NCBI GenBank assembly: GCA_902805995.1
Contig: CADCUU010000193.1
Location: forward strand, 1-5,031
Reading direction: 5' to 3'
DNA from: an uncultured Rubellimicrobium sp.
GTDB taxonomy: Bacteria > Pseudomonadota > Alphaproteobacteria > Rhodobacterales > Rhodobacteraceae
DNA length: 5,031 nucleotides
The position numbers and the translations under genes are program-made. The notes under the pieces are model-generated. The model saw only the letters and a program-made list of their open reading frames with translations, was not told the DNA's origin and did not search any database. This document shows positions 1 to 5,031 of the stretch, one piece after another (position 1 is the first letter of the stretch; the number at the start of each line of letters is the position of its first letter).

Positions 1-221
1 ATGCGCCCCGTGGACGGCACGGTGCCGATCACGGCGCGGGCGAGCGTGGACTTGCCCGACCCCGACTCCCCCACAACGCCCAGCGCCTCCCCGGGGCGAA
101 GGTCGAAGGACACGCCTCCCACGGCCCGAAGCCGGCGCGGCGGCGTCCAGGGCCAGCCGCCCGCGACGGGGATGTCGAAGGTCACGCGCAGGTCGTCCAC
201 CTGCAGGATCGGGGCGGTCAT
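1..221 (-). CDS. oppF: Oligopeptide ABC transporter ATP-binding protein OppF, N-terminal part (cut by window edge)
   Basis: This is the second ATPase subunit of the oligopeptide importer. It pairs with OppD on the cytoplasmic face of the OppB/OppC channel and hydrolyses ATP to drive uptake. Only the first 73 codons are in the window. They start [15 protein letters not shown] and include a Trp-rich insert ([13 protein letters not shown], residues 22-34) that resembles the one I recall in enteric OppF ahead of the 'AV-GV' strand. A complete Walker [10 protein letters not shown], lies at residues 51-59 with Lys57. The Q-loop, signature, Walker B and H-loop lie outside the window. The start overlaps the oppD stop as ATGA and has a strong Shine-Dalgarno inside the end of oppD, which fixes the start and suggests coupled translation. 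Being last in an A-B-C-D order, with the OppF-type insert, supports OppF rather than a second OppD. Confidence 0.93.
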   Translation of the reverse strand, partial: MTAPILQVDDLRVTFDIPVAGGWPWTPPRRLRAVGGVSFDLRPGEALGVVGESGSGKSTLARAVIGTVPSTGR

Positions 222-1228
222 TGCGCGACCTCCTTCTGGGCGAGGATCTCCTCGGGCGAAACGTGACAGGCGCGGCGGCGCCCGTCGGGCAGGGTTTCCA
301 GCCGGGGCCGGATGCGCTCGTTCTCGGGCCGGGCAAAGGCGCAGCGCGGGAAGAAGGGGCAGCCCGGCGGCAGGCGGCTCATGTCCGGCGGCTCCCCGGC
401 GATGGTGAGAAGGGCGTCGTCCACGCGGTCGATCCGCGGCACCGCCGACAGAAGGCCCAGCGTGTAGGGATGCGTGGGCCGCGCGAACAGCGCCTCGGTC
501 TCGCCCTCCTCCATCACCTGCCCGCCATACATCACGAGCGTCCGGTCGCAGAACCCCGCCACGACGCCGAGGTCATGCGTGATGAGAACCACCGCCGTCC
601 CGAAGTCGCGCCGGATGTCGCCCAGAAGCTTCATGATCTGCGCCTGCACCGTCACGTCGAGGGCCGTCGTCGGCTCGTCCGCGATGAGGAGCTTGGGCCG
701 GCACAGAAGCGCCATGGCGATCATGATCCGCTGCCGCATCCCCCCGGAGAATTCGTGCGGGTACATCCCTATCCGCGCCTTCGCGTCGGGGATGCGCACG
801 GCATCCAGCATCCGCGCCGCCTCCGCCACCGCCTCGCGCTTGCTCATTCCCTTGTGGAGCATGAGCACCTCGGCCATCTGGTCCGAGATCCGCATATAGG
901 GGTTCAGCGACGTCATCGGGTCCTGGAAGATCATGGCGATCTCCTGGCTCCGGATGCGGTTCAGCTCCTTCTGCGGCAGTTCCAGCAGGTTGCGCCCCTG
1001 GTAGCGCACCGTCCCCGTGGCGCTGCCGTTCGCGGCCAGCAACCCCATCGCGGCATAGGCGGTCTGGGACTTGCCCGACCCGCTCTCGCCCACGATGGCC
1101 AGCGTCTCGCCCTCGCGGAGCGAGAAGGACACGCCGTTCACCGCATTCACCGCCCCGTCCCCGGTGCGGAAGGTCACCCGGAGATCCTCGACATCGAGGA
1201 GCGGCCCCGATCCGTTGGTGTCGGCCAT
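218..1228 (-). CDS. oppD: Oligopeptide ABC transporter ATP-binding protein OppD
   Basis: First ATPase subunit of the peptide importer, 336 aa, close to the roughly 337 aa of enteric OppD. In order: Walker A GESGSGKS (residues 47-54, Lys53), followed by QTA as in OppD; Q-loop [10 protein letters not shown] (101-110, Gln102); ABC signature FSGGMRQR (160-167); Walker B LLIADEP (180-186, Asp184, Glu185); D-loop TALD (188-191); and H-loop THD (His218). All catalytic motifs are intact, so an active ATPase is expected. The C-terminal oligopeptide/dipeptide extension starts near residue 255 (HPYTLGLL) and carries the GCPFFPRC motif with Cys290 and Cys296, plus a late RAC with Cys321. The third cysteine of the usual four is absent: Asn303 stands at that position. 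One base separates the start from the oppC stop. An AAGGA inside the oppC end, about 8 bases upstream, serves as ribosome binding site. The stop overlaps the oppF start. Confidence 0.96.
   Translation of the reverse strand: MADTNGSGPLLDVEDLRVTFRTGDGAVNAVNGVSFSLREGETLAIVGESGSGKSQTAYAAMGLLAANGSATGTVRYQGRNLLELPQKELNRIRSQEIAMIFQDPMTSLNPYMRISDQMAEVLMLHKGMSKREAVAEAARMLDAVRIPDAKARIGMYPHEFSGGMRQRIMIAMALLCRPKLLIADEPTTALDVTVQAQIMKLLGDIRRDFGTAVVLITHDLGVVAGFCDRTLVMYGGQVMEEGETEALFARPTHPYTLGLLSAVPRIDRVDDALLTIAGEPPDMSRLPPGCPFFPRCAFARPENERIRPRLETLPDGRRRACHVSPEEILAQKEVAQ
228..234 (-). promoter_or_regulatory. Ribosome binding site of oppF, embedded in oppD
   Basis: The minus strand reads AGGAGGT here, a near-perfect anti-16S match, about 7 bases before the oppF ATG. 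It lies inside the last codons of oppD, so ribosomes finishing oppD can restart on the overlapping ATGA. It is the strongest Shine-Dalgarno of the operon and decides the oppF start. Confidence 0.85.
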
Positions 1229-1229
1229 G

Positions 1230-2150
1230 TCAGCGGTCCTTGGGGTCGATGGCGTCGCGCAGCCCGTCGCCCACGAAGTAGAAGGCGAACAGCATCACGA
1301 CGAAGAAGAAGAGCGGGAAGCCGAGCTGCCAGGGCACGTCCCGGCCGATCTGGCCCGCACCGCGGGAAATCAGCGCGCCGAGCGAGGTGTTGGGCTCCTG
1401 CACCCCCAGGCCCAGGAAGCTGATGAACGACTCGTAGATGATCATCTCGGGGATCAGCAGCGTCGCGTAGACGATCACCACGCCCGCGAGGTTCGGCACG
1501 ATGTGGCGCAGGATGATCCGGAGCGGCCGCACGCCCGTGGCGATGGCGGCCTCCACGAACTCCTTGTTCTTGATGCTCAGCGTCTGCCCCCGCGCGATCC
1601 GCGCCATCGACAGCCACGAGATCAGCCCGATCCCGATGAACAGCATCAGGAGCGACCGCCCGAACATCACGAGCATCAGGATCAGCACGAACATGAACGG
1701 GATGGACATGAGGATGTCCACGATCCGCATCATCACGCTGTCCGTGCGCCCGCCGATATAGCCGGAGATGGCGCCGTAAAGCGTGCCCACCACCACCGCG
1801 ACTAAGGAGCCCACGATCCCGATGAGGAGCGACAGCCGCGTCCCCTGCGCCGTGCGGGCGAAAAGGTCCCGTCCCTCCTGGTCGGTGCCGAAGAAGTGCC
1901 CGGTCTCGAAGGACGGCACCCCCTTGGTGGCGTTGACGCCGATCAGGGTGAAGTCGACGGTCTCGCGGTCGTAGCGGCTGATGAACTCGCCGAAGAAGGC
2001 AAAGATCGCGATCAGGATCAGGGCGACCAGCGACAGGGTCGCGGCGCGGTTGCGAAAGAAGCGCCGCCGGGCGTCGGACCAGAGCGACCGCCCCTTGGGC
2101 GTCGCGTCCCGGTGGACGATCTCCTCGACGGTGGGTTCGGTGAGAGCCAT
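1230..2150 (-). CDS. oppC: Oligopeptide ABC transporter permease OppC
   Basis: Inner-membrane permease that pairs with OppB to form the peptide channel, 306 aa, about the size of enteric OppC (302 aa). The cytoplasmic N-terminus carries [18 protein letters not shown] (residues 20-37), the N-terminal permease motif of this family. TM1 follows at about 38-57. A periplasmic stretch with the typical [16 protein letters not shown] (84-99) comes next, then about five more hydrophobic segments (near 107-128, 147-163, 166-184, 222-242 and 279-295). The EAA loop that docks on the ATPases is EAAIATG...HIVPN (200-220). The C-terminus ends [13 protein letters not shown], typical of OppC. The frame stays open upstream into oppB, but the ATG at 2150 is the real start: GGGAGGT sits 5-6 bases before it and the N-terminus aligns with family members. 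It begins 11 bases after the oppB stop. Confidence 0.96.
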   Translation of the reverse strand: MALTEPTVEEIVHRDATPKGRSLWSDARRRFFRNRAATLSLVALILIAIFAFFGEFISRYDRETVDFTLIGVNATKGVPSFETGHFFGTDQEGRDLFARTAQGTRLSLLIGIVGSLVAVVVGTLYGAISGYIGGRTDSVMMRIVDILMSIPFMFVLILMLVMFGRSLLMLFIGIGLISWLSMARIARGQTLSIKNKEFVEAAIATGVRPLRIILRHIVPNLAGVVIVYATLLIPEMIIYESFISFLGLGVQEPNTSLGALISRGAGQIGRDVPWQLGFPLFFFVVMLFAFYFVGDGLRDAIDPKDR

Positions 2151-2161
2151 TGCGACCTCCC

Positions 2162-3085
2162 TCAGTAACGGATCTTCGGGTCGATCCAGGCGTAAAGGAC
2201 GTCGACCAGAAGGTTGAACAGGATGGTCAGGATGCCGACGAGGATCGTCACGCCCATGATCACGGAATAGTCGCGGTTCAGCGCCGAGTTCACGAAGTAC
2301 TGCCCGATCCCGCCCGTGGAGAAGTAGACGTCGATCACCACCGACCCGGTGATCATCGCCACGAAGGCCGGGCCCAGATAGCTCAGCACCGGCAGCAGCG
2401 CGGGCTTGAGCGCGTGGCGCAGGACGATCCGGCCCATCGGCAGGCCCTTGGCGCGGGCGGTGCGGATGAAGCCCGAATTCATCACCTCCAGCATGGACGA
2501 CCGGGTGATCCGCGCGATGGCGGCGAGGTAGCTCGTGGCCAGCGCGATCACCGGCATCACCACGACCTCCCACCCGCCCGAGCTCCAGCCGCCCGCGGGC
2601 AGCCAGCCGAGCCAGGCCGTGAAGACCAGAACCAGGAGCGGCGCGAGCACGAAGTTCGGCAGCACCGACGCGCCGATGGCCGTGCCCGTGGCGACGTAGT
2701 CGAGCCAGGTATTGTGCCGCATCGCCGCCGCGACGCCCAGCGCCACCCCCAGCACCGTCGCCAGCACGAAGGCCAGCGACCCGTAGGTCAACGTCACCGG
2801 GAAGCCTTGGGCAATCAGCCCCGACACCGTCTGGTCGCGCAGCTTGAACGACGGGCCGAAGTCGAAGTGAAGGACGATGTTCTTCACGTAGTTGAAGATC
2901 TGCACGGCGTAAGGCTGGTCGAGCCCGTAGCGCGCCTCGATGTTGCGCAGCACGGCCTCGGGCAGCGCCTTCTCGGAGTTGAAGGGGCCGCCGGGGGCAT
3001 TGAACATGAGCGCGAAGGAGATGACGATCAGGATGAGGATCGTCGGGATCGCCACCAGCAGGCGGCGCAGGATGAAGCTCAGCAT
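2162..3085 (-). CDS. oppB: Oligopeptide ABC transporter permease OppB
   Basis: Inner-membrane permease, 307 aa, matching the usual OppB length (306 aa in enterics). It starts MLSFILRRLLVAIPT, the standard N-terminus, with TM1 at about 9-29 followed by NAPGGPF (29-35). The large periplasmic loop contains ARYGLDQPY (51-59) and the FDFGPSF segment (74-80). Further membrane segments lie near 98-120, 135-158, 173-191, 234-255 and 277-299. The EAA-type loop is residues 206-233 (FIRTARAKGLP...HALKPALLPV) and couples to an ATPase. GGIGQYFVNSALNRDYSVIMG (258-278) is a well conserved OppB block, and the protein ends WIDPKIRY. A GAGGT lies about 6-7 bases before the ATG. It follows oppA after an 89-base gap containing three inverted repeats, so its expression is probably set below that of oppA. 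Confidence 0.96.
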   Translation of the reverse strand: MLSFILRRLLVAIPTILILIVISFALMFNAPGGPFNSEKALPEAVLRNIEARYGLDQPYAVQIFNYVKNIVLHFDFGPSFKLRDQTVSGLIAQGFPVTLTYGSLAFVLATVLGVALGVAAAMRHNTWLDYVATGTAIGASVLPNFVLAPLLVLVFTAWLGWLPAGGWSSGGWEVVVMPVIALATSYLAAIARITRSSMLEVMNSGFIRTARAKGLPMGRIVLRHALKPALLPVLSYLGPAFVAMITGSVVIDVYFSTGGIGQYFVNSALNRDYSVIMGVTILVGILTILFNLLVDVLYAWIDPKIRY

Positions 3086-3093
3086 GGGGGGAC

Positions 3094-3104
3094 CTCGGCC
3101 CGAG
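3094..3104 (-). promoter_or_regulatory. Small dyad overlapping the oppB ribosome binding site
   Basis: The minus strand reads CTCGGGCCGAG, a perfect inverted repeat with one central base (in RNA, 4 bp with a 3-base loop). Its right arm GAG is the first part of the oppB Shine-Dalgarno GAGGT. Pairing would partly hide the site. The helix is short, so the effect may be small. It directly abuts the 14-base palindrome upstream. Confidence 0.4.
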
Positions 3105-3118
3105 TGACGTTAACGTCA
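3105..3118. promoter_or_regulatory. Perfect 14-base palindrome in the oppA-oppB gap
   Basis: TGACGTTAACGTCA is identical to its own reverse complement. It lies 20 bases upstream of the oppB ATG, in an otherwise very GC-rich stretch. A palindrome of this size fits the binding site of a dimeric regulator. In RNA it could also fold as a 5-bp stem with a UUAA loop. Read on the minus strand with the base before it, it gives TTGACG, a -35-like hexamer, but no matching -10 follows at 16-18 bases. Function is unknown. Confidence 0.5.
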
Positions 3119-3125
3119 ATGGCTT

Positions 3126-3155
3126 GGGCCCGCCCTCCTAAGGGAGAGCGGGCCC
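3126..3155 (-). promoter_or_regulatory. GC-rich intercistronic hairpin after oppA
   Basis: GGGCCCGC at 3126-3133 pairs perfectly with GCGGGCCC at 3148-3155. After one mismatch (3134/3147), four more pairs close the stem (3135-3138 with 3143-3146) around a 4-base loop. It begins 20 bases after the oppA stop codon. No T-run follows on the minus strand (AAGCCATTG comes next), so it is not a classic intrinsic terminator. Such hairpins between a binding-protein gene and its permease genes typically protect the upstream mRNA from 3' exonucleases or cause partial termination, giving more binding protein. That role is inferred. Confidence 0.7.
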
Positions 3156-3174
3156 GGATGCCATCAGGCGGGGA

Positions 3175-4806
3175 TCACTCCTCCGCGACCTGGTACAGGT
3201 CCTTGGCGTACCAGGTCTCCTGCGCGTTCTCGAGCGGGAAGCCCTTGAGGGTGTTATCGATCAGGTTGTTGTTGGCGTAGAAGTAGATCGGCAGGATCGG
3301 CGTGTCCTGCGCCAGCAGCGCTTCGGCCTGCTGGTACACCGGCACCGGGTCCTCGGCGGTGCGCGACTGCTCCATCAGCGCGTCGTATTCGGGGCTCGAA
3401 TACCGCGAGTCGTTCTGGTCCGAGTTCGACGTCATGATGTCGAGGAAGCTCGACGCCTCGTTGTAGTCGGCGCACCAGCCCGCGCGGGAGATGTCGAAGT
3501 TGCCTTCCTTGCGCGCGTCCAGGAACGTCTGCCACTCCTGGTTGGCCAGCGTCGTGTCGATGCCCAGCGTCTGCTTCCACATCTGGCCGATGGCCACCGC
3601 GATCTGCTGGTGCGACTCGGAGGTGTTGTAGAGGATCTCCAGCGTCAGCGGCTCGCCGCCCGTCCCGAAGCCCGCCTCCTGCATCAGGCGCTGCGCCTCG
3701 GCGTTGCGCTCCTCCTGGGTCATGTCGGCCGCGGGAACCGCGGGGACCTCCCAGCCGGCGGTCGATTCATGGGTCAGGGTAAAGGCCGGATGCTGCCCGC
3801 CCGCCAGGATCGCTTCCGAGACGACGTCGCGATCGATGGCGAGGTTCAGCGCCTGCCGCACCCGCACGTCCTTGAGGGCCGGGTTCGCATCCTCGCGCAT
3901 GTTGACCCAGTAGTAGTAGGTGCACAGCAGCGGCGTGGCGAAGGTCTCGTCCGGATACTCGGCGAGGAGCGTCGGATACTGGCCGCCCGGCACCGGGACG
4001 ATGTCGATCTCGCCCGACTCCCAGCGGGTCAGCGCCTGGTTCTCGTCCATGATGACGTAGAAGGCGACTTCCTCGATGATCGTGTTGGCGGCGTCCCAGT
4101 AGTTCTCGTTCTTGACGAGGACGGTGCGCTCCTGCGGCACGCGCTCGCTCAGGGTGTAGGCACCGTTGCCCACGAAGTTGGCGGGCTGGGTCCACTGGTC
4201 GCCACTGGCCTCGATGGCGGCCTGGGGCACCGGATAGGTCGTGGTATGCGTGACCATCTGCGGAAGATAGGGCAGCGGCTCGGTCAGCGTGACCTCGAGA
4301 GTGTGGTCATCCACCGCGCGCACGCCGAGGGTGTCGGGCGCAGCTTCGCCTGCGATCACCTGGGCCGCGTTCGTGATGTTCATCAGCTCCATGTACCAGG
4401 AGTACGGCGAGGCGGTCGCAGGATCGGCCGCGCGGCGCCAGGCGTAGACGAAGTCGTTCGCGGTCACCGGCGTGCCATCGGACCAGACGGCCTCGGGACG
4501 GAGCGCAAAGGTATAGGTCAGGCCGTCCTCGCTCACCTCGTGTGAGAGAGCCACACCGGGAATGACCTCGCCCTGGGCGTCCTGGTTGTACAGCCCCTCG
4601 AAGATCTGCCGCGCGACATGGGAGTCGTCCACGGCCTCGATGAGGGCGGGGTCGAACGTCACGAACTCGTCGATGACGCTGTAGCCGAGGGTCTGCTCCG
4701 CGGCGAGGGCTTCCCCCGTCTCGGGGTGGGTGGCGGCCTCCTGGGCCAGCGCGCCCGAGGCGATCAGCGCGGCAATCGACGCCGCTGCAAGCATCCGGAC
4801 TGTCAT
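3175..4806 (-). CDS. oppA: Periplasmic oligopeptide-binding protein OppA
   Basis: Solute-binding protein of the importer (SBP_bac_5 family), 543 aa including a Sec signal peptide. MTVRM is followed by a hydrophobic Ala-rich core and an ALA cleavage site after residue 21. There is no lipobox Cys, so the mature protein should be soluble in the periplasm. Conserved blocks in order: TFDPALIEAV (50-59), IFEGLY, WSDGTPVTANDFVYAWRR, NGAYTL, LCTYYYWVN (294-302), DVRVRQALNLAIDRD (313-327), LYNTSESH (to His399), ANQEWQTFLDAR (to Arg432) and SRAGWCADYNE (440-450). From memory of the Salmonella OppA structure, Asp447 matches the Asp419 that binds the peptide N-terminus, and Cys295/Cys445 match its disulfide. 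Glu57, His399, Arg432 and Arg441 match other pocket residues. Trp300 replaces Glu276 and Leu334 replaces Lys307. The frame stays open to 4995, but ATG 4806 is chosen for its ribosome binding site and signal peptide. Binding of murein peptides (MppA-like) cannot be excluded. Confidence 0.96.
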   Translation of the reverse strand: MTVRMLAAASIAALIASGALAQEAATHPETGEALAAEQTLGYSVIDEFVTFDPALIEAVDDSHVARQIFEGLYNQDAQGEVIPGVALSHEVSEDGLTYTFALRPEAVWSDGTPVTANDFVYAWRRAADPATASPYSWYMELMNITNAAQVIAGEAAPDTLGVRAVDDHTLEVTLTEPLPYLPQMVTHTTTYPVPQAAIEASGDQWTQPANFVGNGAYTLSERVPQERTVLVKNENYWDAANTIIEEVAFYVIMDENQALTRWESGEIDIVPVPGGQYPTLLAEYPDETFATPLLCTYYYWVNMREDANPALKDVRVRQALNLAIDRDVVSEAILAGGQHPAFTLTHESTAGWEVPAVPAADMTQEERNAEAQRLMQEAGFGTGGEPLTLEILYNTSESHQQIAVAIGQMWKQTLGIDTTLANQEWQTFLDARKEGNFDISRAGWCADYNEASSFLDIMTSNSDQNDSRYSSPEYDALMEQSRTAEDPVPVYQQAEALLAQDTPILPIYFYANNNLIDNTLKGFPLENAQETWYAKDLYQVAEE

Positions 4807-4814
4807 ATGGGGGT

Positions 4815-4820
4815 CTCCCT
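4815..4820 (-). promoter_or_regulatory. Ribosome binding site of oppA (decides the start)
   Basis: The minus strand reads AGGGAG here, about 8 bases before the ATG at 4806, whose product begins directly with a signal peptide. The in-frame ATG farther upstream at 4995 would add 63 mostly charged residues before the signal peptide. This site therefore supports the 543-residue form. Confidence 0.7.
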
Positions 4821-4828
4821 GGATCAAG

Positions 4829-4844
4829 GCGGGTCCCGGCCCGC
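4829..4844 (-). promoter_or_regulatory. Short hairpin in the oppA leader
   Basis: GCGGG at 4829-4833 is complementary to CCCGC at 4840-4844, leaving a 6-base loop. It lies 22 bases upstream of the oppA start and just before its ribosome binding site. It may influence ribosome access or mRNA stability. In DNA this GC-rich, short stems also arise by chance. Confidence 0.3.
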
Positions 4845-4942
4845 AGATTGAACGCGCCCGCCGTCTCCCCATCTTCGAGGGCTGGCGGCGGACCTGCGCT
4901 ATGGAAAGAAAGCTAGCCCGACGAAGGCAAGGGAAACGCCAC

Positions 4943-4987
4943 GTCGCCCCGTCGTGACCTCGCGACACAATTATGACGAGGGGCGAC
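4943..4987. promoter_or_regulatory. Long inverted repeat upstream of oppA
   Basis: GTCGCCCCGTCGT (4943-4955) is the reverse complement of ACGAGGGGCGAC (4976-4987) except for one extra base (G4951). That gives 8 + 4 pairs flanking a 20-base centre. The centre contains the most AT-rich part of the leader (ACAATTATG on the plus strand; CATAAT on the minus strand, one change from TATAAT). The dyad lies 137-181 bases before the oppA ATG. It could be an operator pair, or a hairpin ending a transcript that enters from outside the window. No T-run is seen on the minus strand, and only ATTT on the plus strand. Confidence 0.45.
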
Positions 4988-5031
4988 ATTTCCATCGCCT
5001 GCCAAATCCCTACGCTTGCCCCAACTCCCGG

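Larger units (their letters stand above)
4807..5031 (-). promoter_or_regulatory. Non-coding leader and probable promoter region of oppA
   Basis: These 225 bases hold no convincing gene. The oppA promoter should lie here, or just beyond the right edge. The best pairs I find are weak. TTGCCT (minus strand, 4930-4925) with TTTCCA (4907-4902) has 17-base spacing but a poor -10. CATAAT inside the dyad at 4943-4987 is a good -10-like hexamer, but its nearest -35-like element, TTGGCA (5005-5000), is about 24 bases away. I therefore place no promoter precisely. Confidence 0.4.

Noticed and set aside
221..1423. A 400-codon plus-strand open frame opposite oppD, and similar long ones at 2150-3280 and 3610-4545
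   Set aside because: They are Arg/His/Pro-rich translations with no recognisable domains, lying opposite well-supported genes. High GC makes stop codons rare on the opposite strand.
2151..3119. The oppC frame stays open upstream to 3119, suggesting a 629-residue permease
   Set aside because: That upstream part overlaps oppB in another frame and has no family resemblance. The oppC start at 2150 has GGGAGGT before it and the expected N-terminus.
3091..3119. A promoter inside the oppA-oppB gap using TTGACG (minus strand 3119-3114) as -35
   Set aside because: At 17 bases the -10 position reads GAGGTC, with no AT-rich alternative nearby.
3126..3155. Intrinsic transcription terminator after oppA
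   Set aside because: The stem is strong, but no T-run follows on the minus strand, and oppB to oppF need read-through. I kept it as an intercistronic hairpin.
4807..4995. A 63-residue in-frame extension of oppA starting at an ATG at 4995
   Set aside because: It would put a charged, low-hydrophobicity stretch before a clear signal peptide, and the ATG at 4806 has a well-spaced ribosome binding site.
1..5031. Mobile elements, CRISPR arrays, tRNA genes or a novel defence system
   Set aside because: No direct-repeat arrays, transposase frames, tRNA-like folds or unexplained coding space are visible. The peptide-transport operon accounts for almost all of the window.

Overview
The window carries one operon on the minus strand, an oligopeptide ABC importer in the order oppA-oppB-oppC-oppD-oppF. 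oppA to oppD are complete and oppF runs off the left edge after 73 codons. The DNA is GC-rich with strong third-position GC. The proteins look proteobacterial, and I infer an alphaproteobacterium, possibly of the Rhodobacteraceae type. No rRNA or other taxonomic marker is present, so this placement is an inference.

Layout from the right edge in the direction of transcription: 5031-4807 is a non-coding leader with dyad symmetries and the oppA ribosome binding site. 4806-3175 is oppA, the secreted periplasmic binding protein. 3174-3086 is an 89-base gap packed with three inverted repeats: a GC-rich hairpin, a perfect 14-base palindrome, and a small dyad overlapping the oppB ribosome binding site. 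3085-2162 is oppB and 2150-1230 is oppC, the two permeases. 1228-218 is oppD and 221-1 is the start of oppF, the two ATPases. Spacing after oppB is very tight: 11 bases between B and C, 1 base between C and D, and a 4-base ATGA overlap between D and F. This indicates one mRNA with coupled translation of the membrane and ATPase subunits.

The parts form one machine. OppA captures peptides in the periplasm, OppB/OppC form the inner-membrane channel, and OppD/OppF hydrolyse ATP on the cytoplasmic side. The hairpin after oppA fits the usual need for far more binding protein than membrane complex.

This is not a new kind of system. The points worth checking are a missing cysteine in the OppD C-terminal Fe-S motif, a Trp in place of a peptide-pocket Glu in OppA, and the dense dyads in the oppA-oppB gap and upstream of oppA.
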